Positions 19,035 through 27,190 of a stretch of 37,905 nt of DNA are shown here, one piece after another. The position numbers and the translations under genes were made by a program. This stretch comes from an uncultured Fidelibacterota bacterium (lineage in GTDB: Bacteria; Fidelibacterota; Marinisomatia; Marinisomatales; Marinisomataceae). The DNA lies in the NCBI GenBank assembly GCA_902525615.1, contig CABZHT010000003.1:1-37905 (forward strand), written 5' to 3'. The notes beneath the pieces were generated by a model. That model did no database searches, was not told where the DNA came from, and saw nothing but the letters and a program-made list of their open reading frames with translations. Position 1 is the first letter of the stretch. Every line of letters begins with the position of its first letter.

Positions 19035-19672
19035 AAGAATTAGATATATATATTGCAATAGAAGGACCTATAGGAGTTGGTAAAACAAGTCTTGCTAAGC
19101 TCATTGCAGATAAACTAAATGCTAGGAAAGTTTTTGAAAAATTTGAGGAAAATCCTTTTCTAAAAGACTTTTATGATGATCCAGAATCAAATGCATTCCA
19201 AACACAAATTTTTTTCCTTTTACAAAGATATCAACAGCAACAAAAAGACATTAGACAATTGAATCTTTTGCAAAAAGGGGTAGTTACAGATTACATGTTT
19301 GAAAAAGATAGACTTTTTGCTGATTTTACTTTGAACTCGGAAGCAGAATTCAAACTTTATTCTCATGTTGCTGATATATTAGAGAAAGATATTGTTAAGC
19401 CTGATTTAGTGGTCTATTTGCAGGCAGATACTCCCAGACTTATGAAGAATATTAAAAAAAGAGGTAGAGATTTTGAAAAGCATGTTACGCAAGATTATAT
19501 CAATCAAGTTAATGAGCGCTACCAAGAATTTTTTGTTAATTATGAAGAAGGCCCATTACTAATTATAAATACAAATAATATAGATTTTGTGGAAAATTCA
19601 GAGGATTTCGATAATCTACTAAATGAGATTCATCAGCCTCACCAAGGTATAAAATATTTTAATCCATCATAA
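19031..19672 (+). CDS. Deoxynucleoside kinase (dNK family)
   Basis: A 213-residue salvage kinase that phosphorylates deoxynucleosides, probably deoxyadenosine or deoxyguanosine. The P-loop is EGPIGVGKTSLAK (about 10-22), followed by the catalytic acidic motif FEKFEENPF, the DYMFEKDRLFA segment with the conserved Asp-Arg, and the lid KKRGRDFE. It is coupled to folK by a 4-base overlap. Substrate preference cannot be read from the sequence with confidence. Confidence 0.92.
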   Translation: MKELDIYIAIEGPIGVGKTSLAKLIADKLNARKVFEKFEENPFLKDFYDDPESNAFQTQIFFLLQRYQQQQKDIRQLNLLQKGVVTDYMFEKDRLFADFTLNSEAEFKLYSHVADILEKDIVKPDLVVYLQADTPRLMKNIKKRGRDFEKHVTQDYINQVNERYQEFFVNYEEGPLLIINTNNIDFVENSEDFDNLLNEIHQPHQGIKYFNPS

Positions 19673-19673
19673 T

Positions 19674-19817
19674 ATGATAAAATACATTATTGCATTAGCA
19701 GTCTTATGGTTTTTATACAGAATTTCAACGAAAAAAGATGAAAAAATTGTTGTAAAAAAAGATACAAAAATTGATTTTAAAAAAATAAAGGATGCTGAGT
19801 TTGAAGATAATGAATAA
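19674..19817 (+). CDS. Small single-pass membrane peptide, 47 aa
   Basis: An ORF starting one base after the kinase stop. Residues 2-15 (IKYIIALAVLWFLY) form one hydrophobic anchor, followed by a basic stretch and an acidic end (KIKDAEFEDNE). The layout, a short N-terminal anchor then a lysine-rich linker and a terminal acidic motif, resembles small DUF4834-like proteins of Bacteroidota, but this is only a resemblance. It fills the otherwise unexplained gap and its stop codon region overlaps the preferred start of the next gene (ATGAATAA), which supports real translation. Confidence 0.6.
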   Translation: MIKYIIALAVLWFLYRISTKKDEKIVVKKDTKIDFKKIKDAEFEDNE

Positions 19818-20394
19818 AGCTATAATTCTGTTAATAACTATATTTATGATTGGTTCATTGAATGCGCAAGATAAGATTCAAAATATAAATTTTCTTTTTG
19901 CAAATAATGGATATGGATTTGGGTATGAATATGAAAAATTTCAAAAATCAAACGTTTCAATTGGTTTAGATTTAAGATTTTATGATGTAAGAAATGATGA
20001 ATATCCAATTTATGATCCTTTTTATAATCAGTTCACAGTTGCCGGAGAAAAAGATATTTTGCTTTTCCCTTTATTTTTTAGAACAAACTATTATTTGTTT
20101 GATGGTAAAATAGCAAATAGTTTTAGGCCATATATAACTTTTTCTATTGGACCTTTCATTGCTGTTGATGGTGACGAGACAATCTCAAGTTTTTCAAAAA
20201 AATGGAGTAGTACCGAATCGCAAACCAACTTAGGTGCTTCATTAGGATTTGGTGTTAATTTTTCTCAACCTTCAGGAAGTACATTATCGCTTGGATTAGG
20301 TTATGACCACATAAACGTAGATAAGCCTATTCATTCGAAAGATGATTTTGGGGGAGGTTATCTATTTCTAAAGTATCAGATTAATCGTGAGTAA
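19810..20394 (+). CDS. Putative outer-membrane beta-barrel protein
   Basis: A protein of 194 residues from the ATG at 19810. The frame also has an ATG at 19792, but starting at 19810 gives a cleaner signal peptide (MNKAIILLITIFMIGSLNAQ) and couples to the upstream small gene. The mature part has alternating hydrophobic and polar residues with many aromatics and glycines (NNGYGFGYEYEKF, SIGLDLRFYDV, LGASLGFGVNFSQ, LGLGYDHINV), typical of an eight-stranded barrel. No specific family is recognised. The 3' end overlaps rsmE by 8 bases. Confidence 0.8.
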   Translation: MNKAIILLITIFMIGSLNAQDKIQNINFLFANNGYGFGYEYEKFQKSNVSIGLDLRFYDVRNDEYPIYDPFYNQFTVAGEKDILLFPLFFRTNYYLFDGKIANSFRPYITFSIGPFIAVDGDETISSFSKKWSSTESQTNLGASLGFGVNFSQPSGSTLSLGLGYDHINVDKPIHSKDDFGGGYLFLKYQINRE

Positions 20395-21109
20395 TTTTTC
20401 TCTCATAAATAAGGAAAACATTAAGAATTCAAACTTTGTTCTTGACGAAAAAGAATCACACCATATTATTTCTGTCCTTAGAATTAAAAAGAATGATCAA
20501 TTAATCCTTACTGATGGAGAAGGAACCATTTACCAGGCTATTGTAAATGAAGCGCATAAAAAGACTGTTAAAGGTAAAATCTTGAGCAAAGAACATATTA
20601 TACCTGAACGAAATTTTAAACTACATCTTGCAATACCTTTAATTAAAAATAATAGATTCAAGATAGCTCTTGAAAAGTCTGTAGAGCTTGGAGTTGATGA
20701 ATTAACCCCAGTTAAATTTGATAAATCTGTAAAATCTTCAATAAATCACGATAAGCTTTTATCTTCAATTCACTCTGCATGTAAACAAAGCATGAGAGCT
20801 TATTTTCCAAGGTTAAATAAATTAAAAAATTTTACTGAATGGCATGATAATCAATCAGTAAATATTGCATGTTTGATAAATTCAGATAAAACTATTTTTG
20901 AACAATTAGATACAATTAAAAATTTATCTAAAAATAAAAAAATTAATTTAATTGTAGGGCCTGAAGGTGATTTTTCAGAGAATGAAAAAAAAATAATAAA
21001 TGAAAAAAATTTCATTAAAGTTAATCTTGGGAGAACTATATTAAGGACTGAAACTGCTATAGTTTCTTTGATATCAATCATAAATGAATTATTGATAAAT
21101 AATGACTAA
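20387..21109 (+). CDS. rsmE: 16S rRNA (uracil-1498-N3)-methyltransferase
   Basis: A 240-residue SPOUT enzyme that methylates U1498 of 16S rRNA in the decoding region. The N-terminal PUA-like part contains SHHIISVLRIKKNDQLILTD in two stretches, the middle has IPLIKNNRFKIALEKSVELG, and the C-terminal knot has LIVGPEGDFSENE and LGRTILRTETA. Length is usual (about 240-250). Its end overlaps the HIT gene by 8 bases. Confidence 0.95.
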   Translation: MSNFSLINKENIKNSNFVLDEKESHHIISVLRIKKNDQLILTDGEGTIYQAIVNEAHKKTVKGKILSKEHIIPERNFKLHLAIPLIKNNRFKIALEKSVELGVDELTPVKFDKSVKSSINHDKLLSSIHSACKQSMRAYFPRLNKLKNFTEWHDNQSVNIACLINSDKTIFEQLDTIKNLSKNKKINLIVGPEGDFSENEKKIINEKNFIKVNLGRTILRTETAIVSLISIINELLINND

Positions 21110-21446
21110 AACAATTTTCGAAAAAATAATTTTAAGGAAAATCCCTGCTACTATTCATCATGAAGATGATGATTTAATTATAATTGATGATATTAATCCT
21201 GTAGCACCTATACATCTTTTAATCATTCCAAAAAAGAAAATCGAGACATTAAACGACTTGAATGCTGAGGATACTGAATTAATTGGCAAAATGTTTCAAG
21301 CAGCTAAAAAGATGGCAATCAAACTAGGTATAGATAAATCAGGATATAGGACTATTTTTAATTGTAATGAAGATGGAGGACAAACAGTCTACCATATTCA
21401 TCTTCATTTCATTGGAGGTAGATCTTTAGGATGGCCTCCAGGATAA
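21102..21446 (+). CDS. HIT-family nucleotide-binding protein (HinT-like)
   Basis: A 114-residue histidine-triad protein. The triad motif is HIHLHFIGG, with H98, H100 and H102; an upstream NPVAPIHLLIIPKK and the terminal WPPG are typical of the HinT branch, which hydrolyses adenosine phosphoramidates. Its biological role in this organism is not known. It lies 6 bases before the smc gene and overlaps rsmE by 8 bases, so the three are likely cotranscribed. Confidence 0.94.
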   Translation: MTKTIFEKIILRKIPATIHHEDDDLIIIDDINPVAPIHLLIIPKKKIETLNDLNAEDTELIGKMFQAAKKMAIKLGIDKSGYRTIFNCNEDGGQTVYHIHLHFIGGRSLGWPPG

Positions 21447-21452
21447 TAAACA

Positions 21453-23558
21453 ATGCATATTTCAAAATTAGAAATTTTTGGTTTTAAATCTTTTGCAAAA
21501 AAAGAAACCGTTGTATTTGATTCAGGTATAACAGGCATTGTTGGCCCAAATGGTTGTGGTAAAACAAACATCGTAGATGCAATAAGATGGGTTTTGGGTG
21601 AGCAAAAAACTAAGAGATTAAGAAGTTCAAAAATGGAAGATGTGATTTTTAATGGTGCTTCTAATGTAAAACCATTAGGTCTATGTGAAGTTTTTTTAAC
21701 AATTGAAAATAATAAAGGATTGTTACCAGTTGAATATTCAGAAGTTGAAATTGGAAGAAGATTGTATCGTTCTGGTGAAAGTGAATATTTTATTAATAGA
21801 AATAACTGCAGATTAAAAGATATTTCAAATCTTTTTGTAGATACTGGATTAACCTCAGATGCATACTCTGTAATTGAATTAAATATGATTGAACAAATAT
21901 TATCAGATAAAGATGATAGTAGAAGGCAAATGTTTGAAGAAGCTGCTGGAGTAAATAAATATAAAACCAAAAGAAGATCTGCTTTGAAAAAGTTTGATTT
22001 GAATTCAAGAGATTTAGAAAGAATTGATGATATTATCTTAGAAATTGAAATTCAAGTCAAGGCATTAGATTTGCAATTAAAAAGATTTAAGAGACATGAA
22101 AAACTTACAAGCGAATTAAAAGAATTAGAGCTAGATCTAGCCTCAGCAAGAATAACTGATCTTGAGAATGTTATTTTACCTCTTGAGGAAATGTTAAAGA
22201 AAAAGAATAAAGTTTTACAAAAAACTACTTCTAAAAAAGAAGTTGAAAGTGTTGAATTTGATAATTCCAGAGAAGCATATTTAAAAGAGAAAGAATCTTT
22301 AGTAACAATGAAAGCAAAAGTTGATAAGCTTACAGAAAAGCTGCTTTCGGAGATTCAAGAAAAGAATCAAGAGTCATCCAAAGGTGTCGGATTGCTCGAG
22401 GAGGAACTTCAGAAAAAGATTAATCAACTTAACCAGTTTGATAAAGATTATATTAAAATTGTCTCAAATCAAGATGCAACTAAAAGCTTGTCAGATGAAA
22501 GCAGGGAAAAATTCAAAAATAAAAATTACACTGTAATTGAAACTGACAAAAAATATGAAAAATTAAAAGCAAGCATACAAGACTATAAAGATAAAATAGA
22601 TAAATATAGAAAAGAGCAAGAATTTGATTTTTCAAAAATGGATGAATCTATTAAAAAAATTCAAGACCAAATAAATTCAAATAATCTAGATTTAGAAAAA
22701 AAAGAGAATGATGTAAATAAGGCATTTATCAAAATGGAGACAATAAGAGCAAAGCTTGATTCTGATAAATTCAGTAAAGATGATCTTTTTTATGAAATAA
22801 AAGAAGCTGAGATGAAAATTGCAGAATCAAAAATAAAAAAAACCCAAATAGAGCAGAATATTATTGAAAAGTTTGGAAATGATGTTGTTTTAAGAGATGT
22901 AAAGGATTACAACATTTCAGATATGGTTTTTAGGGTAGAAAAAATAAAGAGAAGTATTGATTCTATTGGTCCAATTAATTGGGCAGTCAAAGATGAGCAT
23001 GAAGAAAAAACTGCAAGACTAAATAATCTTTTGGAACAGAAAGCTGATTTAATTGATGCCGAAAATAATTTAAAAGAAGCTATTAAGAAAATTGATATTG
23101 TTGCCCAAGAACAGTTTTTTGATACATACAACCAAGTCAAAGAAAATTTTGAAACTATGTTTACAGTGTTTTTCAATGGGGGTAAGGGTTCAATTGAATT
23201 ATCAGATCCTAATGATCCTCTAAATTCTGATATAAATATTTTTGCTCAACCTCCTGGAAAAAGAAATAATTCCCTAAAGATGTTATCTGCTGGAGAAAAG
23301 TCCTTAACTGCAATTGCATTACTTTTCTCAATTTATCAGTACAAGCCAAGTCCATTTTGTATTTTAGATGAAATTGATGCGCCTCTTGATGATATAAATA
23401 TTAAAAAGTTTACTGATGTGATAAAAGATTACAGTAAAACTACTCAATTTATTATGGTAACTCATAATAAATTGACAATGGAATCAGCAGATTGTATTTA
23501 TGGCGTTACAGCTGAAAAACAAGGAATTTCAAAACTTATGTCCATTGATTTTTCATAA
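21453..23558 (+). CDS. smc: SMC-family chromosome ATPase, unusually short and apparently hingeless
   Basis: 701 residues, against about 1150-1200 for bacterial SMC. The N-terminal head is complete: FGFKSF, Walker A GPNGCGKTN (31-39), VLGEQKTKRLRSSKMEDVIF and RRLYRSGESEYFIN. The C-terminal head is also complete: SIGPIN (504-509), signature LSAGEKS (611-617, Ala where LSGGE is usual), Walker B FCILDEIDA (635-643) and VTHNK (H671). Between them, residues about 171-500 are almost entirely charged coiled coil with only three Gly (311, 313, 475), one Pro (243) and no Cys. There is no room for the hinge of about 150 residues and no zinc hook. The frame is intact throughout. Neither scpA nor scpB is in the window. 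It lies between a HIT gene and rpsP. Family membership is certain; how it dimerises is unknown. Confidence 0.93.
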   Translation: MHISKLEIFGFKSFAKKETVVFDSGITGIVGPNGCGKTNIVDAIRWVLGEQKTKRLRSSKMEDVIFNGASNVKPLGLCEVFLTIENNKGLLPVEYSEVEIGRRLYRSGESEYFINRNNCRLKDISNLFVDTGLTSDAYSVIELNMIEQILSDKDDSRRQMFEEAAGVNKYKTKRRSALKKFDLNSRDLERIDDIILEIEIQVKALDLQLKRFKRHEKLTSELKELELDLASARITDLENVILPLEEMLKKKNKVLQKTTSKKEVESVEFDNSREAYLKEKESLVTMKAKVDKLTEKLLSEIQEKNQESSKGVGLLEEELQKKINQLNQFDKDYIKIVSNQDATKSLSDESREKFKNKNYTVIETDKKYEKLKASIQDYKDKIDKYRKEQEFDFSKMDESIKKIQDQINSNNLDLEKKENDVNKAFIKMETIRAKLDSDKFSKDDLFYEIKEAEMKIAESKIKKTQIEQNIIEKFGNDVVLRDVKDYNISDMVFRVEKIKRSIDSIGPINWAVKDEHEEKTARLNNLLEQKADLIDAENNLKEAIKKIDIVAQEQFFDTYNQVKENFETMFTVFFNGGKGSIELSDPNDPLNSDINIFAQPPGKRNNSLKMLSAGEKSLTAIALLFSIYQYKPSPFCILDEIDAPLDDINIKKFTDVIKDYSKTTQFIMVTHNKLTMESADCIYGVTAEKQGISKLMSIDFS

Positions 23559-23641
23559 AATAAATCATTTGTAGTATTCATTAGTTTTAGACAAATTACG
23601 CCTGTTTTAATAACAAAATTAAAAAAAGAGAAAAATAGTTT

Positions 23642-24211
23642 ATGGCAACAAAAATTAGACTTAAAAGAATAGGTCGTAGAAACAGACCTTTTTATAGAAT
23701 TATAATTATTGATTCAAGAAAAAGAAGAGACGGCTCTGCAATTGAGCAAGTAGGTTGGTACAACCCAATTGAAAGCAATAAAGAGAAAAATTATGTCCTA
23801 AAAGAAGAAAGAATTCTTGAATGGTTAAAGCTTGGTGCGCAAGTTACAGACCCTGTTAACAAGTTAATGAAGAGATCAGGATTAGCATACAGATGGCATT
23901 TAATGAAACAGGGATTATCTGAAAAAGAAATTGAGAAAGCTGTTGAAGAATGGAAAAAAGAAAGAGATAAGGTAATCCAAGATAGAATTAAAGCCAATAA
24001 GGACAAAAAAGAAAAATTAAAAGCTGATAAATCTGCTGCCAAAGTTGCCGAGGAAGCACCTGCAGAAGAAGTAGCTGAAGAAGTAGCTGAAGAAGCACCT
24101 GTAGAAGAAGTAGCTGAAGAAGCACCTGCAGAAGAAGTAGCTGAAGAAGTAGCTGAAGAAGCACCTGCAGAAGAAGTAGCTGAAGAAGCACCTGCAGAAG
24201 AAAAAAAATAA
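23642..24211 (+). CDS. rpsP: 30S ribosomal protein S16 with long acidic C-terminal tail
   Basis: A 189-residue S16; the usual core is about 80-90. The core has IRLKRIGRRNRPFYRIIIID at the start and VGWYNP, then a helical region rich in Lys/Glu (about 95-135). From residue 137 the chain becomes a repetitive Ala/Glu/Val/Pro tail ending in EEKK. Long tails on S16 are seen in Bacteroidota-type genomes; the function is unknown. It follows smc after 83 bases, which is enough for a promoter, though none is convincing, and precedes trmD. Confidence 0.96.
   Translation: MATKIRLKRIGRRNRPFYRIIIIDSRKRRDGSAIEQVGWYNPIESNKEKNYVLKEERILEWLKLGAQVTDPVNKLMKRSGLAYRWHLMKQGLSEKEIEKAVEEWKKERDKVIQDRIKANKDKKEKLKADKSAAKVAEEAPAEEVAEEVAEEAPVEEVAEEAPAEEVAEEVAEEAPAEEVAEEAPAEEKK
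24050..24205 (+). repeat. 66-bp tandem repeat, about 2.4 copies, encoding the S16 tail
   Basis: Copies at 24050-24115 and 24116-24181 differ at only two positions (GAG/GAA in the first codon; GTA/GCA in codon 18), and a partial third copy begins at 24182. Each copy encodes 22 residues built from EEAPAEEVA and EEVA blocks. The unit is a multiple of three, so copy-number change would keep the frame. The near-identity of the copies suggests recent duplication or homogenisation. Confidence 0.88.
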
Positions 24212-24241
24212 GTCTTACAGCTTAAATTTTTGTCAAATAAT

Positions 24242-24925
24242 ATGGAAGTTTATATTATAACACCATTTCCTGATTCGATAAGTACTCTAATCGAAAACAA
24301 TATAGCTAATCAAGGAGTAAAAAAAAGTCTCCTTACCATTGAGACTGTTAATCTTAGAGATTTCACCAAAAATAATTATAAAAAAATCGATGATGAACCG
24401 TATGGAGGTGGAAGTGGAATGGTTATGATGTGCGAACCATTGTTTAGCGCTATTGAATATTGTATATCAAAATCACAAAAAAAGCCTAAAATAATTTTTC
24501 CTTCGCCAAAAGGAAAAGTTTTAAATCATAAAATAAGTAGTAATCTTAGCAATGAGAGCTCTTTAATTTTTATTTGTGGACATTATAAAGGTATAGATGA
24601 AAGAGTTATTGAAAAATATGTCGATTTAGAAATATCAATTGGAGATTTTATCATTTCAAACGGCGAATTATCAACAATGATTATTTTTGATTCAATTGCA
24701 CGATTAATTCCAGGTGTTTTGAATGATTTAAATTCAGCAATGACGGATTCTTTTGTTGACGATTTACTAGATGCTCCTTATTTTACGCGGCCTAATGAAA
24801 TTGATGGATTAAAAGTTCCAGAAGTATTATTATCTGGCGATCATAAGGCAATTGAAAAATGGCGTAATGATAAAAAGTTAGAAATTACAAAAGACAGAAG
24901 ACCTGATCTTTTGGAGAAAAAATAA
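24242..24925 (+). CDS. trmD: tRNA (guanine-37-N1)-methyltransferase
   Basis: A 227-residue SPOUT enzyme making m1G37 in tRNAs that read CNN or GGN codons, preventing +1 frameshifting. Motifs: ITPFPDSI at the N-terminus, [13 protein letters not shown], the knot [25 protein letters not shown], and [24 protein letters not shown]. The reading frame also offers a TTG at 24230, but the ATG at 24242 gives the usual short N-terminus before the first beta strand. It lies directly after rpsP; rimM, which commonly sits between them, is absent. L19 follows after one base. Confidence 0.96.
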   Translation: MEVYIITPFPDSISTLIENNIANQGVKKSLLTIETVNLRDFTKNNYKKIDDEPYGGGSGMVMMCEPLFSAIEYCISKSQKKPKIIFPSPKGKVLNHKISSNLSNESSLIFICGHYKGIDERVIEKYVDLEISIGDFIISNGELSTMIIFDSIARLIPGVLNDLNSAMTDSFVDDLLDAPYFTRPNEIDGLKVPEVLLSGDHKAIEKWRNDKKLEITKDRRPDLLEKK

Positions 24926-24926
24926 A

Positions 24927-25247
24927 ATGAGTAATACATTAAGAGAAGATATACCAAATTTTAAAGCAGGAGATGTCCTTTCAATCTACGTTAATGTTAG
25001 AGAAGGTCAAAAAGTAAGACAGCAGTTATATAAAGGTACTGTTATTGCTCGTAAGGGGTCCGGTATCGCTGAAACAATTACTGTAAGAAAAATTTCTAAT
25101 GGTATTGGAGTCGAAAGAATTTTTCCACTTCATTCTCCATCAATCGCATCTATAAAAGTTGATAGAGTAAATAAAGTAAGAAGAGCTAAATTGTATTATT
25201 TACGTGGATTGTCCGGTAAAGCTGCTCGTCTTGCAGAAAAGAAGTAA
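24927..25247 (+). CDS. rplS: 50S ribosomal protein L19
   Basis: A 106-residue L19, located at the subunit interface near helix 14 of 16S rRNA. Typical features are [20 protein letters not shown], the [20 protein letters not shown] core, the [13 protein letters not shown] segment and the basic end [18 protein letters not shown]. The length is slightly below the common 115. It begins one base after trmD. The following transporter starts 3 bases after its stop. Confidence 0.97.
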   Translation: MSNTLREDIPNFKAGDVLSIYVNVREGQKVRQQLYKGTVIARKGSGIAETITVRKISNGIGVERIFPLHSPSIASIKVDRVNKVRRAKLYYLRGLSGKAARLAEKK

Positions 25248-25250
25248 AGC

Positions 25251-26390
25251 TTGCCTTCTAGATCTATTCTATTTGTTTTAAGTTTATCTCACATGTCAAA
25301 TCACATCATTATGATGTTGATTCCAAGTATGTATATAAATTTAATTGATTTTTTTTCTCTAAATGCAGCCGAAGTAGGGCTAATATTTGGTATTGTGAGT
25401 TTCTGTTTTGGTGTTGGCTCCCTTCCAATGTCTTTTTTGTACAATAAGTACGGACCAAAAAAATTAATTGTATTTTCTCAATTGGGAATTTTATTTTCTG
25501 CGCTTTTAGTGAGTGTTTCAAATGGTGTACTAATGTTTTCGCTAAGCAGTATTCTATTGGGACTTTTCGCGAGCATTCATCATCCTGTTTCTCTAACATT
25601 AATTTCAGAAACTTTTGACAAAAATATTGCAAAGGCAAATGCGTTTCATGGAGTCTTTGGATCAGTTGGTGTTTCTTTAGGTCCTCTAATATCATATTTT
25701 TCTTTATTGTATTTTAGTTGGCATTATGCATTCATTTTTACTGCAATTTTAAATGCTTTTTTATTGCCTCTTTCAATGAAGTTTATACCAAATACTGAAA
25801 AAATGGATATTATTAGCCCAAATGACTTTAGCGATAAAAAACATAACTCAATTTTATCAATTTTTTTCCTAATTTCATTCGTTGTAGGTTTATCATTTAC
25901 AGTATTTAACACATTTATTCCTTCAGTGTTTAATTTAGAATTTGGCTCGAACGCAAATTCTATTGTATCAGCAATTATGTTAACAGGTTTTTTAGGGCAA
26001 ATTCTATCAGGATATTTTGGAGATAAGTTTGATAGAATTAAATTATTATCAAGAGTTTTTCTCCTACTTCTTCCTTTATTCATATCAATAATTTTTGTCG
26101 GAAAAACATTGATTGTAATTGTTTCAGTTCTTTTGGCAATTATTATGTACTCAATTCAACCATTAATTAATTCCATAATTAAAGATATTACTCCACTAAG
26201 GATAAGATCAGTTGTCTTTGGTTTAAACTTTTTCTTAATGTTTGGTCTTTCAGGTTTAGCAGCATACTTAGGAGGATTAATAGCAGATAACTATAGTTTT
26301 AAATTAATTTTCCCTATATTTTCATTACTATTTCCTATTGGAGTATTATTACTTTATTTATTGAATATGAAAAGAAAGGTTGAAGCATAA
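25251..26390 (+). CDS. Major facilitator superfamily transporter
   Basis: A 379-residue protein with about 11-12 hydrophobic segments. The loop between segments 2 and 3 has a GxxxxKYGPKK-type motif (SFLYNKYGPKKLIV), the MFS motif A position, and a second copy appears mid-protein (GYFGDKFDRIKLLS). The N-terminal SLSHMSNHIIMMLIPSMY resembles the fosmidomycin-resistance branch. I use the TTG at 25251 because the first transmembrane helix begins almost at once; an ATG at 25293 would cut it. Substrate unknown. Its last base is shared with the yicC start (TAATG). Confidence 0.87.
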   Translation: MPSRSILFVLSLSHMSNHIIMMLIPSMYINLIDFFSLNAAEVGLIFGIVSFCFGVGSLPMSFLYNKYGPKKLIVFSQLGILFSALLVSVSNGVLMFSLSSILLGLFASIHHPVSLTLISETFDKNIAKANAFHGVFGSVGVSLGPLISYFSLLYFSWHYAFIFTAILNAFLLPLSMKFIPNTEKMDIISPNDFSDKKHNSILSIFFLISFVVGLSFTVFNTFIPSVFNLEFGSNANSIVSAIMLTGFLGQILSGYFGDKFDRIKLLSRVFLLLLPLFISIIFVGKTLIVIVSVLLAIIMYSIQPLINSIIKDITPLRIRSVVFGLNFFLMFGLSGLAAYLGGLIADNYSFKLIFPIFSLLFPIGVLLLYLLNMKRKVEA

Positions 26391-27190
26391 TGTTAGTTAG
26401 TATGACAGGTTTTGGTTCTTCGAGCTACGAGGATTCTAGTCTTTCAATAAATATTGAATTAAAATCTTTTAACTCAAGGTATTTCGAATTGAACACAAAA
26501 TCTTTTGATTTATCTGGTCCACTTGAATACAAGATTAGAAACTATTTAAAAAAAAAATTATTGAGAGGTTCAGTTACATTGTTTATAAAAGTAGATTCAA
26601 AAGATACTTTCAAATTTAATAGTCAAAAAACATCGAGTGTTTTAAAAGCATATAAAGAAATTGAAAAAAAGTATGATATCGATTTGAATTACAGCCAATT
26701 GCTAAGAAATAATGATATTTTAAGCTATGTACCACATAGTAATACAATTAAAAAAAAGATTTTCTCATCCTTAAAAATCGCAACAAAAGAATTGATTGAT
26801 ATGCGTAATAAAGAAGGAGCTATAATAGAAAAAGAATTTTATGGGTATTTGGATATAGCTAAAAAAGATTTACTTAAGATTGAAAAAATTCAAGAAAAAG
26901 TACATGCAAGTAAAATAAATTTAAAGTCAAATAATGACGTAATTGATGAGATAGAAAAGATTGATATTTCAGAAGAGATTGATAGAATTAATAGTCATTT
27001 AAGTCAGATATCTCAATCAATTAAATCAAAGCAATTATCTGGAAAAAAAATTAATTTTATCTTACAGGAAATCAATAGAGAGTCTAATACAATATTATCT
27101 AAGTTTTTAGATAAAAGAGTATCTAAGCATGCAATAAGCTTAAAAATGCAAGCTGAAAAATTAAGAGAACAAATAGGAAATATTTTATGA
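26390..27190 (+). CDS. yicC: YicC-family protein (putative endoribonuclease)
   Basis: A 266-residue member of the YicC/YloC family. The N-terminus SMTGFGSS and IELKSFNSRYFE are signatures of the family, and the C-terminal DUF1732 part has GKKINFILQEINRESNTILSK and an ISLKMQAEKLREQIGNIL end. Some members have been reported as ribonucleases that act on small RNAs. Order yicC-gmk-rpoZ is conserved in many bacteria; here yicC overlaps gmk by 4 bases and the transporter by 1 base. Confidence 0.93.
   Translation: MLVSMTGFGSSSYEDSSLSINIELKSFNSRYFELNTKSFDLSGPLEYKIRNYLKKKLLRGSVTLFIKVDSKDTFKFNSQKTSSVLKAYKEIEKKYDIDLNYSQLLRNNDILSYVPHSNTIKKKIFSSLKIATKELIDMRNKEGAIIEKEFYGYLDIAKKDLLKIEKIQEKVHASKINLKSNNDVIDEIEKIDISEEIDRINSHLSQISQSIKSKQLSGKKINFILQEINRESNTILSKFLDKRVSKHAISLKMQAEKLREQIGNIL

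Noticed and set aside
21404-21970. 188-codon open frame on the - strand across HIT and smc
   Set aside because: It lies entirely opposite well-conserved coding sequence (HIT triad, SMC Walker A) and has no recognisable motif.
21453-23558. SMC as a pseudogene or frameshifted fragment
   Set aside because: One uninterrupted frame contains both complete head halves; a decayed gene would be expected to lose frame or head motifs.
24050-24205. CRISPR-like array
   Set aside because: The repeats are directly abutting, in frame, without unique spacers, and encode the S16 tail.
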